64,000 nucleotides of DNA. Source: Schizophyllum amplum (taxonomy: Eukaryota; Basidiomycota; Agaricomycetes; Agaricales; Schizophyllaceae). Position numbers and translations under genes: made by a program. Under the pieces are notes generated by a model that was given only the letters and a program-made list of their open reading frames with translations, did no database searches and was not told the DNA's origin. The stretch's first letter is position 1, and every line of letters starts with the position of its first letter. The stretch spans positions 58,210 through 122,209 of the forward strand of contig VDMD01000077.1 of NCBI GenBank assembly GCA_007026445.1, written 5' to 3'. Shown here piece after piece: positions 47,439 through 59,302 of the stretch.

Positions 47439-50400
47439 ATGTTTACGGCTGCGAGGAACAAGGACAAGCAGGAGACGGAATGGGAGGCTGACTGGTGGCA
47501 GTTTCAGCCGCTCCTGGACCACACACCCAGCCGACCTGTCGAATGGTCGACATGCTCCCTCATCTTCACGGCGCACCACACCAGCCCAATCCTCACCGCG
47601 CGCCATTTCTCGTCCTCGAAGCAGTTTGAGCTGCCCTCCCCCCATGGATCCAATCTCCAGCACTTTATGACAGCTTTTCGCCCGCCGTCCCTCATCTCCG
47701 CTGCACCCACCGGCGACTGGCTCTTTGCATACTACCCAGGGAACGACGCCGAGAGCCGGTGCTGTCTATGGCAGCGCGGCCATGCTCTCGACAGTTGGAA
47801 TGTGAAGGACTTCTGGCACGAGCCATCGGACGTCGTTGCCGCCGAGTGGATCGGTGTTCCCCGAGAAGTGCGTGCGCGCACTCGCCGCTCTGATCGCGCG
47901 ACTTATGCCCTCCCAGTGGACCGTGGATGAGGAGCGGCATGCTACCCGTCTGCCCCCTCGCGGACCCGCCACGCCGGTCCTCCAACCCGCGTTGGTCATT
48001 ATCACGCGCAGCAATAACATGAAGCTCGTCTACTACCGCCACTACCAGCCGAACATGAAGATGATACCTGTGACCCTCGGTCATCAAATGACGAACACTC
48101 AGGAAGACAACTCAAAAGAGTTGGAGCATGCCGAGGTCCCTGGCTCCGTAAGGCTCATCGGGAAGGCGGCTATCAGCTTGAACTACAATGGTATACATGT
48201 CCTCTTCACCTCAATTTACATCCTTATGAGCAATGCAGATTCATCCTTGCTCATTGCAACCAGAGTGCATCGCGTCCCAGCGCGAGAGGCGAATGATTCA
48301 GTACCCTACTCATTCGAAGACGACCTTCAGAACACCGACTGGGAACAATGGGGAGAGCAGCCCACCATCGAACTCGCCGAATGCCTACTTGGCTTTGACG
48401 GCAAGGATATCAGTACGTGTCTGCATACATCAGCGCCATGCCCGTGCACCTACACGTATGAACAGGTATACAGGTCCGTATTATACCGTCGATACTCTCC
48501 CGCGCGACGCCCGTTGGCGCAATGGCCTTCGTATCCAGGCTCCCTGCACCATCAGGAGGTCAGCAGTCCTCTAACAGGACCCGGTCATCGATATCTGGTC
48601 GTCTCCCATCTGGACTTTGGTGATTGTACGTGATCCTCTCAAACGCATGCATCACCTCTGACTATTACCACAGACACGTCGCCGCCTAGTTCTGAACTCG
48701 TCAGCTATTCGCTTGCAGCCAAAGCGGAAGGACAGCACAGACATTGGGTATGTATGATGGTGCCTTGCGCGCTCTCGCTAACATGATTGGCGCTAGGAAA
48801 TCAGAGAAGAGGCCGCCCGAAATTTCGACCCAGATGTCGTCGCGTCCCTGGTACCATGCAAAGCGCCCACTTGCGGCATATTTGCCACTGTCGTACATCG
48901 CTCAGGCAAGATCCCGAAAGGTCGAGACAAGGCCTGCATCGGAAAGATATGTGCTTTGGATCTGTAGGACGTTCCCCATTCCTGTCTAGGAAAAATCTCA
49001 CTGTCTGATTCTTCAGACCCAATCTCTCTGATATTCCAGACTGGCCGTCTACAGTTATAATGGCACCCGCACGGCACGTCAGTCGCGATCGTGAGTATCT
49101 CTAAATGACCTACGTATTCACGCTGAGCCAACAACCTGCAGCGCCTCTATACGCTGCGATATCGCCCAACGGCATTTTGCTCTGCACGGTCTCGAACAGC
49201 CTTGTGGCAACGCGTGCGAGCATATATACCTTACCACGACCCGCGGAAGATACGATCTCCCCTTTTGGTGAGGTTATACGGTCCGGGTGTCCCTCTGTCG
49301 CTCATTCACGCCGGCCAACAGATGACGAGCCGGTGCCATACCTCGCGCGCCTGCTGGGCGCAGCAGTCCTGGGGCATAAGTCCACGAACGATGTGACACA
49401 TCTGCTTGCGCTCCCCACGACGCCGCTCATCGAAGCGCGAGACACGCTAGTCAGGGCCCTGTTAATTCTCGAGCTGAACATGCGGCGGGTGAATATCGAG
49501 GTACGACACCTGGGGCTAGGTCTTGCTGTGGAGGTCTATAGGTGCGAATGCTTGGATTGGATTACACAGTACGCCGTCCGGTCTAAAACACTTCATCGCT
49601 TGTCAGATCTCGTGCGCTTCGAGCGAAGGATATGGATAAGGCTGACCTTGACCGACGATGGCGTGCCGGGCGAGACATGTGCTCGTTGTTTACTTGCACA
49701 TCAGCTTTCGAGGAGTGCAACGAGGACGGTGGATTTGACCTCGGTGAGTTCCATAATGATGCCAATCCGGGAAGGCATTGAAACCCCTCCAGATGCGCTT
49801 TGGCAGCTTGTTGGTCTCAGCAGCTGGATAGTGAGTTACGTCGAACGCCTCATGAAGGAGGCTGTGCAGTTCGCCAATCGCACTATCCCTGCACCTTCGG
49901 ACGACGATGATTTGTTTGGTTCTCTACGTGAGTCACCTTATCGTTCACTCAGCCGTGCTACGTTGACTTACACTTGCTCGCAGCTGCCTCCCCTTCATCC
50001 CCGTCGGCGGACATCGCAGCTGCAGTCGACAATGCACCGTCACCAGTTCTGCTACCTCTGGCGCATAATATTGCGATGACCTCGATTGATTATGCTCTAC
50101 AACTGGTTGACAAACTGTGCACACAAGTTGGGACAGTCAAAGGCAGCGACGAACGATCCCTGCTGGCGAAAAATGTGCTTGGGGATTTGGTAAACTGTGC
50201 AGGGATATCGATGAAGGAGATCAGGACCTCCGCCATCCTCGAAGATATTACAATTGAAATGGAGTCGATGGATGGTGAGTGCGGTCAGTATAGAGGTTGA
50301 AACTGATATCGACTAAAGTCACATTGCAGGAGAACAACAGCGATTCAGTCTGATGGCTTGCCGGCCAACAAAGGAGCTTCGCGGACGTGTACACGCAGCC

Positions 50401-50789
50401 TCGCGCCGACTCGCGTTGTCCCCTGCGCTAGATAAGATGCGACTTTTCGTCCGGCCTGCGGAGCTCATCGACGGCCTCGGGCGCATGTCCTTGACGGACT
50501 TTGACATGGCCCCAGCGACCATTGCCGGACGACGCCGCGTCGCCGCCGGACAGTGGGATGGGGTCAAGCGGCAGGCGTGCGTAAGGATCGCGACCGCGAT
50601 ATCGTGACGAAGGCGCCGCTTACCCAGCAGTCTGGCGGGCTTGTTTGCGTGCGCTGTGGGGGGCGATCGGACCTGCTGGTCGAGCTTGCGGATACTGGGA
50701 TTCCTTGCCGGAGCTGGAGAATATGGGAGGGAAAGTACGAGAAGGAATGCATCTGTGGTGGTGCATGGATGACAGCTGCCAATTCATGA
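47439..50789 (+). CDS. MED16: Mediator complex subunit 16 (MED16/Sin4)
   Basis: A tail-module subunit of Mediator that links activators to RNA polymerase II. I chose the ATG at 47439 (MFTAARNKDKQETEWEADWW). Conserved parts: RPVEWSTCSLIFTAHHTSP, PTGDWLFAYYPGNDAES, then across an intron WIGVPREWTVDEERHATRLP and RGPATPVLQPALVIITRSN with NMKLVYYRHYQPNMKM. Further on are PPDALWQLVGLSSWIVSYVE, NIAMTSIDYALQLVDKLC and the C-terminal Cys pairs CVRCGG and CICGGAW around a tryptophan-rich WRIWEGKYEK. The N-terminal beta-propeller-like part plus this Cys-rich end is the MED16 plan. Exons in 48180-49100 are only partly resolved. Confidence 0.7.
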
Positions 50790-51136
50790 TTATTTGTGGT
50801 GGTAACACTGTAACTTTGTTCCCAATTAGGAAGGCATTGTTCCCTTTCATGATCTTCCTTCATCTGTTCTCTGTTATGTATAGTCCTTTACATTCTGCCC
50901 TGGCTACCTGTGCGGCCCGGCTGCTAGCGAACTCATCGAGGGAACTGCGGAGTCCAGCGCGCTCACGTGTGGAAGATGAATTGACGGCGAACCCTGGGCG
51001 CGGAGTCAAGGCGGGAGATCAGTCAGTGGACGAAGGCGCGCGTGACTTGAGTTCGCTGCGCCGAGTACACGAGACTTGGCTGCCAGCGTCGGCGTTCACA
51101 CAGACTTGTCTCTGACCGTCATCTGCCAGCCCGACT
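50790..51136. other. Intergenic region
   Basis: 3' side of MED16 and the promoter of the transhydrogenase gene. No conserved coding segment seen. Confidence 0.4.
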
Positions 51137-54100
51137 ATGGCCTGGATTTCGCCGCCCTCGTTGGCGGCACTGCGTCGAGCACAGCGCATCGCGCACTCCT
51201 GGCGTGTCCAGTCGAGTTGTGCTCACAATTACAGTGCGTGCGCTATCGTGCAACTCATTCCCATGCTCATTACATTGCTCAGCAGGTCGTCGTCCTCTTC
51301 ACACAACCGCCCGCGTTGACAGCGCGGTCCAGGATCCCAAGTCGCCATCGGACAGCATCTCTTACTCGGCCCTGACCGTTGGGGTGCCCAAGGAGATATT
51401 CCCCAACGAACGTCGCGTCGCCCCTTACGCCTGCCAATGCTGCCCTGCTTCGCAAAAAGGGCTTCAAGCAGGTGCTCGTTGAGCGGGGCGCCGGAATCGA
51501 GGCCCAGTTCACCGACGACGCGTATGAAGCTGCAGGCGCCACCCTCGTTGGCCGTGATGAAATATTTACCGGCTCCGACATCACTCTCAAGGTCCGGCCC
51601 ACCCCTCAGGGGCGAGGAGGACGCGCGACTGAAGCAAGGGAGCACATCGATCTCGTTTCTGTATCCGACACAGAACAAGGACATCGTGCAGGCGCTCGCG
51701 GAGCGGAAGGTCAATGCGTTCGCCGTGAGTTCATTGAATATTGAGCGCATGAAGCTCGCAGAAGTTGACTGCGCCTTATACAGATGGACATGATACCCCG
51801 CATCTCGCGCGCACAGGTCTTCGACGCGTTGAGGGTATGACAGGCGTACGCGAGAGGCCTGCTGATGCTGAATGAAGTTCGACGACAGCTCCATGGCAAA
51901 CATATCCGGCTACAAGGCTGTACTGGAGGCTTCCAACCACTTTGGACGGTTCTTGACTGGTCAAGTCACTGCTGCTGGGTATGTAACATGTTAAATCACT
52001 TCCAAAGCTGTAGGGAGCTGACGTTAAACACAGCAAAGTGTGTTGAACCGTGGTCCGTCCATATCAAATCATTGACTTCCCACCTTTCAGATACCCCCCG
52101 GCAAGGTCCTCGTCATTGGTGCCGGCGTTGCAGGCCTTAGCGCTATCGCTACTGTAAGCCTGGGGTTTCCACTCTTGCTTAGTCCTTGACCTGACGGGTC
52201 GGCTACAGGCGCGGTCGTCTCGGTGCTATTACTAGAGGTTTTGACACCCGTTCGGCTGCCCGCGAGCAAGTCCAGTCTCTCGGTGCAGAATTTATTGAGG
52301 TCAACATCAAGGAGGAAGGCGGCGGTGGCGGCGGATATGCCAAAGAGATGTCTAAGGAGTTCATAGAGGCCGAGATGGCCCTCTTCATGGAACAGTGCAA
52401 GGACGTCGACATTGTCATCACGACGGTGCGAACTTTTCTGTCCTTATATCGTACGTCATGTTAAGGACCGTTGTTGCAGGCTCTCATCCCTGGTAAACCG
52501 GCACCGAAGCTCATCACTGAGGCAATGGTCGCTGCCATGAAGCAGGGCTCGGTCATAGTGGACCTCGCTGCTGAAGCAGGCGGCAACTGCGCTCTAACCA
52601 AGCCTGGGCAGCTCAACGTCGTCAACGGGTGTTACCATTGTCGGTGAGAGGTGGTCCTGCCAATTAACAGGCGCATACGCTTATTCTATACTTCAGGCTA
52701 CACGGACCTCCCATCGCGCCTCCCTACACAATCCTCGACGCTGTACTCGAACAACATCACGAAGTTCCTCCTCTCTCTTGGTGGCGATGGCAAATTTGCC
52801 GGTCGACTTGTCAGACGAGGTCGTGCGGGGCTCGCTCGTGGGTCCACCAGGGCTCTGTACTTCCGCCCGTCGAGCGGCAAGCTGCCCCCGCAGCCTACAC
52901 TGCAAGCGACGCCTACGAAGCAGGAGGTCGAGGGAAAGCAAGGCGTTGACACCGTGGCAACAGGCCTCGCGCGAGGTCGCTGCGGTGAGCGCAGGCATGG
53001 GCGGCGTGGTTGCGCTGGGCAAAGTAACTGGTGCAGCCTTCATGTCCAAACTTCTTCACCTTCGGTTTGGCGAGCTTGGTCGGCTACCGCGTCGTTTGGG
53101 GCGTGGTACCTGCGCTGCACTCGCCGCTGATGAGCGTCACTAACGCAATCTCGGGCGTGGTCGGTGTCGGCGGATTATTCATCATGGGTGGAGGGCATCC
53201 TCCCTGGCACGGTCCCGCAGGCTCTCGGTGCGCTCTCGGTGCTGCTGGCCAGCGTCAATGTTGCCGGTGGCTTGTGCTTACGAAGCGGATGCTGGATATG
53301 TTCAAGCGTGAGCGATCAATCATGGCAGACATGCTCTTGCTAAACAACATCCAGGGCCACGGACCCACCGAGTACAACTGGCTATATGCCATCCCCGCCA
53401 CCGTGTTCACAGGAGGATTCTTGGCAGCTGCCAGCACCGGCATGGCTGGACTGGTGCAGGCCGGGTATCTGACGAGCAGTGTTCTTTGCATCGGTACGGA
53501 CTCTCTTCACTGACGCATAATTTTCAATGCTAACGCATGTTAGGCTCACTGTCCGGCCTCTCCGCACAGGCAACCGCACGCCATGGGAACATCTTGGGTA
53601 TGCTGGGTGTAGGCTCGGGTATTCTCTCCTCGCTCGTGGCGGTGGGCTTCCCACCAGAGGTGCTCGCGCAGTTCGCTATGGTTGCCGCCATTGGAGGCAC
53701 TATTGGCGGCCTCATCGGCCGCAGGACGAGCGCGACAGAGCTCCCACAAATGGTCGCAGCTCTGCACAGGTGCGAATTTTGCTCTTGCTGTTAAACACGC
53801 CTGGCTCACCCATCACCAGTGTCGTCGGTCTCGCAGCCGTCCTCACCTCCATCGGCTCCGTGCTAACTGACCCGTCGCACGCGTCGACCCTCCACCTCGT
53901 CACCGCCTACCTCGGCGTCGTTATCGGCGGCATTACTTTCACCGGGTCGATCGTCGCGTTCTTGAAGCTCGCGGCGAAGATGTCGTCGCGGCCGCTCGCT
54001 CTGCCTGGAAAGCATCTCATCAACGCTGGCCTGCTGGGACTGAACGCAGCGACGATGGCGGCGTTCATCGCGAGTGCGCCGGCTGCTCCGGCGACAGCTG

Positions 54101-55388
54101 CTGCGTTCCTCGGCGCGAGCACGCTCCTGAGCTTCACCCAGGGCTTCACGACGACAGCGGCCATAGGAGGCGCATGCGTGAGCGGGCTTGCTGCTCCGAT
54201 GGCGCTACTTACTGAATTTGGTGCATAGCTGTTGTCATCACGGTGTTAAACGCATACTCAGGCTAGTCGCTGAAGGTACGAGTCTATCCCTTGCACCATG
54301 AACTTCTTTGTCTTACGTGGCCCTGCAGGCTTCATGCTGGACAATTCCCTGCTTACAACGGTCGGCGCTTTGATTGGCGTCAGCGGCTCCATTCTGTCGT
54401 ACATCATGGTAAGGTGCTCGCCTCCTACCCTTGTTAGTCCTTGCTCATAGCAGCAGTGTGTGGCCATGAATCGATCCCTGACCAATGTCTTGTTTGGCGG
54501 CATCACTCCCACTGTGGCGCAAACAGACACGAAGATAGAAGGAGTCATCACGAAGACGACAGCAGATGATACTGTTGAGGCTCTGTCTAACGCAGAGAAT
54601 GTCATTTTGGTAAGAACGTGCGCTGAGAGATGGGCAAAGACTGAGCTAGTACTATATCCATAGGTTGTTGGCTATGGCATGGCAGTCGCGAAGGCCCAAT
54701 ATGCCATCTCCGAAATCTGCGCCATGTTGCGCGCCCGGGGTGTGAATGTTCGGGTGCGTTAGGTGTTTCTTGAGACTCCTGGTTCCAGCTCACATTTGAG
54801 TGCAGTTCGCCATCCACCCAGTCGCAGGTCGCATGCCAGGGCAATGCAACGTTCTGCTTGCAGAGGCGGCCGTTCCATACGACAGTAAGCAGTGAAGCTA
54901 CCGTCCGTTGTCTTAGGCTGACGATCATCACCCACAAGTTGTGCTTGAGATGGACGAGATCAACGAGGACTTCAAGGAAACTGACGTAACGCTGGTCATC
55001 GGCGCGAACGACACCGTCAACCCCATCGCACTGGAGCCCAACTCGGCTATCGCGGTACGTCGTCGACTTCTCATTCTTGCCAGACATGATCGCTCACAGC
55101 CGTATCCCAGGGCATGCCTGTGCTTCATGCTTGGAAATCTGTGCGTCAATATATAGCTTGGCCGTGTTCTCGCTCAACTGACGCTCCGACAGAAACAAGT
55201 CATTGTGATGAAGCGCGGTTGAGTGGGTACGCGGACGTACCGAACCCCATGTTCTACATGCCGAACAGCAAGATGTTGTTCGGTGATGCGAAGGACAGCT
55301 GTGAAGGTGAGCGGGCTGAGGCCGGTGCCGCTCGATGTTAACGTGTTCTACAGCGATCAAGCGCGGCTTACAGGCCAAGGGACCATAG
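51137..55388 (+). CDS. NNT: Mitochondrial NAD(P) transhydrogenase, frame repeatedly broken
   Basis: Proton-pumping transhydrogenase of the inner mitochondrial membrane, making NADPH from NADH. A presequence starts at 51137 ([20 protein letters not shown]) and splices to [13 protein letters not shown]. Domain I (NAD-binding): [54 protein letters not shown]. Domain II (membrane): TGFVALGKVT-like and [44 protein letters not shown]. Domain III (NADP-binding): [52 protein letters not shown]; it ends [11 protein letters not shown] at 55388. At least a dozen one-base or small indels interrupt the frame (for example near 51420, 51600, 51833, 52626, 52802, 52850, 53046, 53190, 53273, 54172, 54262, 55215), yet splice sites and residues between them are intact. 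Sequence error and recent decay both remain possible. Confidence 0.88.
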
Positions 55389-55854
55389 TACTTCTATCTA
55401 GTAGTGCTAACTTCGATCTAAGTTGTATTATATGAGAGTACACTATCCTTTGCTCCAGTCGTTCTCCGAGAGCTCTCACAGGACACTTACTCGTCAGTGC
55501 GTGTCAGTGGCTTTGTATGCAATTGTGTGTTCAACCGGGATGAGTCTGGTCCGACCGCAGAAGGACATCGGTCAAACTCGTCTGTTTGCTCGTCTATGCC
55601 TGTTATTCGGCCCTTGACAAACGGGCTACTTGAATATTCACTCGTGCGTGTTAATGTTTGGACTGATCGATGCTGCTGTGCGTAGAAGATACATGGAACC
55701 TATGGATTACAGCGAGAACCGAAGATGGATGGTATGCAAGTGAGTAGGCGGAAGCAGGGGCACCGTGCAGGCTTGCACCTGAGGAGATACAAACAGGGGA
55801 GCGGTGACGGCAAAGGAGGGGCGACATCGACGTGCAATGCCATCGAGGACCGGC
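55389..55854. other. Intergenic region between convergent genes
   Basis: 3'UTRs of the transhydrogenase and RLP24 genes. Nothing else seen. Confidence 0.45.
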
Positions 55855-56655
55855 TTAGTCGATATCCATCGACATACTCTGCCCACCGCCCGGAACGAGC
55901 GCGCTCCGGCTCTTTTTTGCGGGCACCTTGATCTTCTCGCGGATCTTCGTGCTCTCGGGGGACTCGATGCCAGACATGGGCTGCACGAGCTTGACGGACG
56001 CCTTCGCCTTGACGGCCTCGGAGACCTTCCTGCGGTGCGCCTTCTGCTTCTCGCGCGCAACGGCCATGCTGGACGAGCGGATGAGTGTCTGGGTATGTGC
56101 GCGGGTATGGGTGAGTACGCACCGGTTTTTCCAGAATGCGTGCTCGCGCTTCTGCTTGATCTCGCCGACGCGGCGCATGGCCTTGATCGTGGTCTGCACG
56201 AGCTCGCGATCGTAGCGGACGGGGACGTTGCGGCGCTTCTCGAACTCGATTGTGGAGTCCTGAGGGAGTGTTCAGTAAGGGCGATAGTCGCCATGCGATC
56301 GACGCACAATAGTCATCTCCTTGCCCGCGGCCTTCCTGAACGCCTTCGTCCACCGCACTTTACGCGGATTGCGCTTCATTCTGGACAGAGAGGATGAGAT
56401 GGGGGGATCAATAAGTGTAATGAGAGGGCATACTTGAAGTTCTTGTGGCATCTGAGGATGGTCAGCGGTGTGTAAGCAGGGAGAGGGGAAGACGCACTTT
56501 GATGTGCAGAAACGAAAGACTTTGGCGTCGTTCCGGACGAAGGCGGACCCTGGAATATACAATTAGCTTGTGTTGGTTACATATATGTACGCTTGATGCC
56601 CACCATGCCCTGGGTACACATTCGTCGAGCAAAAGTAGCACTTTTCGATACGCAT
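55855..56655 (-). CDS. RLP24: 60S ribosome biogenesis protein RLP24
   Basis: A nucleolar assembly factor that holds the L24 site on pre-60S particles and is released by the AAA-ATPase Drg1. Starts at 56655: [18 protein letters not shown] spliced to [17 protein letters not shown], then [24 protein letters not shown] and the later FCTSKCH form the zinc-binding fold of the L24e family. It continues [49 protein letters not shown] and ends with a basic tail ([20 protein letters not shown]). The residues [13 protein letters not shown] and the extended tail distinguish RLP24 from ribosomal L24. Exons 56655-56604, 56549-56498, 56451-56434 and 56380-56308 lead into the last part. The match is close throughout. 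Confidence 0.95.
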
Positions 56656-56818
56656 GCTGAACGATGATGGGGAGGAGGAAAAGTACGGCGTGGGAATATC
56701 TCCGCGGGCCGAGCTTCCTTTCCTCGATCACATTTGGCGCGGCGTGCCTCGTTCAACGCCAACCTCCTCAAACCGCGTCCCCGTCGTGCGCCACTTATTC
56801 TCTTATTCTCCGCCCATC
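56656..56818. promoter_or_regulatory. Shared divergent promoter, RLP24 and MRPS17
   Basis: Only 163 bases separate the two start codons, so both promoters must fit here. No TATA box is evident, as is common for ribosome-related genes. Confidence 0.55.
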
Positions 56819-57453
56819 ATGCCGGCTATGGCGTTCCGCGGTCTTGTCACCAAGACGGGTGTAATGAACAAGACGGCGACGGTCACCGTCTCGCGTTGGG
56901 TCAAGCACCAGCTCACGGGCAAGGTGCGTCCCCCGCACGTCTCCCACTATCAACCGTGTCTCATTGCACCTAATAGACGATCGTCAAGAAGAAGAAGTTC
57001 TTGACGCATGATGAGCAGAATGGTGCGCTTGCGACCCTTCGTATGCTTGTCCTCCCCACCCTCTTGCTTTGCTGTCTTCTCTTCCTGTTCCCTACTCAAC
57101 ATCATCTTACGCCCCTACTTGACTGCTTACTCTCTCATTCCTAGCGTTACAAAAGGACGACCAGGTCATCATCCCGCAACTGCCGTCCCATATCAGCCCG
57201 CAAGCGCTTCACGCTTGAGAAGATCGTGAAGAGTCCGGAGACCGAGTCCAAGATACGGCGCGCAATGCTCGAGCAGCAGGCGGCGCAGTCTCAGGCTCAG
57301 GCACAGTGTTCGCATAGGGCCAGCACATACACAGCCTTCGTCCTGGATGCGTTAGTCGTACGGATACTAGCGCGGTACGGGCACGACATAGTTGTGCGTA
57401 TCTTCCCTTCGCCTTCGCAGTGCGAGCCTGACGCGCTTGCAGTGTATCTATAG
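56819..57453 (+). CDS. MRPS17: Mitochondrial small-subunit ribosomal protein uS17m
   Basis: An OB-fold protein of the mitochondrial 30S-like subunit. Exon 1 from 56819: MPAMAFRGLVTKTGVMNKTA then TVTVSRWVKHQLTGK. After an intron: TIVKKKKFLTHDEQN. After a second intron the text should read DDQVIIRNCRPISARKRFT and LEKIVKSPETESKIRRAM. Near 57170 an extra C in atcccgcaac shifts the frame; without it the conserved NCRPISARKRF follows directly. This is another one-base insertion like those in the transhydrogenase gene. The Gln-rich tail to 57453 is not conserved and the exact end is uncertain. Confidence 0.85.
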
Positions 57454-57606
57454 ACAATCATTAATGCTCATACTTCCCACTACTCTCTTCCGCTGAGCGC
57501 CAGCAACCGAATCCCACTCAAAAGCAATCATGACAGGCTACCTCATCAAACTGCGTTTGCCTCCACCAAAATCCGCACCATCCCTCCTGAACTTTCACTG
57601 GCTGCC

Positions 57607-58345
57607 CTACAACCCCCACGCATCCCCCACCGGCGTCTCTCCCTTCTGTCCATACACCGGGTCCACCTCCACGCCGGTTTTCCCCAGCGACCGGATCCTC
57701 TCCTCTGCGCCCTGCTCGCCACCCCTGCACGTATCCCACTGACTTGCTCCTCTCGGGTAGGACCCGACCATAGAGTAGTCGGACGACGACTCGACGCAGC
57801 GGTGCGCCATGCCTGCGGGCAGGAGCAGCGCGTCGCCGGGCTGCACGCTCAGCGTGGTCGTCGTGCCGAGCATGAGCGTGGCGGTGCCCTTGTAGGGGAT
57901 GAGGAGCTCGTGGACGCTGGTGACGGGTTCAGTAAATGAGTGCTTCCAGGGTGATCCAGCGCTTTCAGTGTGGTTTTGTGCCAGAGATCTGGGAGTTCGG
58001 CAGAAGAGGTTGGGATTTGGGACGTCGGAAGAGTGAAAGGTGTAAGCGCACATACTTGGAGTGGTAGTGGTCGAAGGGGAACATGCCGTAGCGCCAGGAG
58101 GGCTCGAAGCCGTTCTTTGATACGAGCTGCTCGATGTCCGAGGGGTCGAGTGGGGAGGCTTGGCTTTCTGTTGTGGCTAGCGCGCCGTCCGCTTGTGTAC
58201 CCGGCGCGTCGGTCGAGTTTTCGAACGGGTGATAGAACACGGCTGGCAGGCCTGATGGGCTAGAGTTGGGAAAGGCGCCCTTCGTGGGGATGTTGAGGAC
58301 GTGCGACTTGACCGAGGAGGGCGACAGTAGACGCAGGCTGCTCAT
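57607..58345 (-). CDS. Cupin-domain protein (YjlB-like)
   Basis: Exon 1 starts at 58345 (MSSLRLLSPSSVKSHVLNIP) and contains WRYGMFPFDHYHSN. After an intron (about 58050-57962) come SVHELLIPYKGTATLMLGT and LSVQPGDALLLPAGMAHRCV, then YSMVGSYPRGASQWDTCRGG. The metal-binding pattern (H-Y-H-S, HE..., PAGxxH) and the GDxLxLPAG turn define a cupin barrel of the YjlB-like family found widely in fungi and bacteria. The enzymatic role is unknown. It converges on MRPS17 with a spacer of only 153 bases. Confidence 0.78.
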
Positions 58346-59302
58346 GATGGTTCGTTCAAAGGATCACAGTTCTCCTAGTCGGCGGTGGTGATTTGGCGAA
58401 GGGCAGCCTCACGCGATACGCTTCACTGATGTCATGTGTAGATCTACTCGTCAACGGGACTTGGTAGAAGTAAGCATTCGGTCCACGTACACAAGGGCAC
58501 CCAAACGCCTCGAACATCGCATGCATGGTCAAGAGGTCATGTAATATCATGTCCACCCTGCTGGGACTTGGTTCGTTGTGCTCGTGCCACTTTCGCACGA
58601 ATCGCAATGGCCATAAACACATCCTGAATGAAACCGGTCACTGCTCACCATGACCATCTCAAGCCTGGGGATCAGTAAGCGCTGCCACAACACTGCGTGG
58701 GTCAGTCATGGCTGGCCGGCTGCAGTCCTGACTCGACTCACTAAAGTTCAACAAACACAGACACAACAGTCACGACACAGTCACATGAGGCCGACCCGAC
58801 CCGCCGATCTTGACAAATAACCCCGAAGCGCACTGCCCGATTGGGAACACAAGGGCACCTGCACATATTAGGAACAATGAACCGGTCCCCACGCCCACTT
58901 TGTGACCTCAACACGCGCGAACATAGCGCGGCACGCGGAGATATGAAAGGCATGCGGAGATGCAGAAGGCATCCCGGCCGGAGCGTGGATAGTGCTCGGT
59001 CCCGCCGCCGATCCAGTATAAAAGGCGCGAGTCAGCGCTTGAACGGATTTCTCAAGACCGCATATCCTCCAGACGCCTTTAGACTTGACGACCTCCTTGG
59101 ACCCTGCAGATTCGCTGTGCGCGCTGCCACCCGGTCCTTGTTAACGACCTCTATCATACGACCATCACCTCGATTGCACGACCGCTTCGATTATACGACC
59201 ACCATTTACGCGATCGACCTCAATACTCCGACTATCTTTAAGGACCGCACGAATCTTACTCCTCAATACCAAAACATTCCCTCCACTACTAACGCAATCA
59301 TT
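58346..59302. other. Intergenic region with TATA box
   Basis: About 960 bases between the divergent cupin and Ser/Arg-rich genes. TATAAAA at about 59017-59023 probably drives the right-hand gene through a long leader. An open frame running in from 58841 is not preceded by a better start. Confidence 0.45.
59017..59023 (+). promoter_or_regulatory. TATA box
   Basis: TATAAAA in ccagtataaaaggcgcg, about 280 bases upstream of the ATG at 59303. It implies a 5' leader of roughly 250 bases. Confidence 0.5.

Noticed and set aside
51137..55388. Calling the transhydrogenase a pseudogene outright
   Set aside because: All splice sites and active-region motifs are intact, the breaks are one-base indels often in homopolymers, and other essential genes nearby show the same pattern, so sequence error cannot be excluded.
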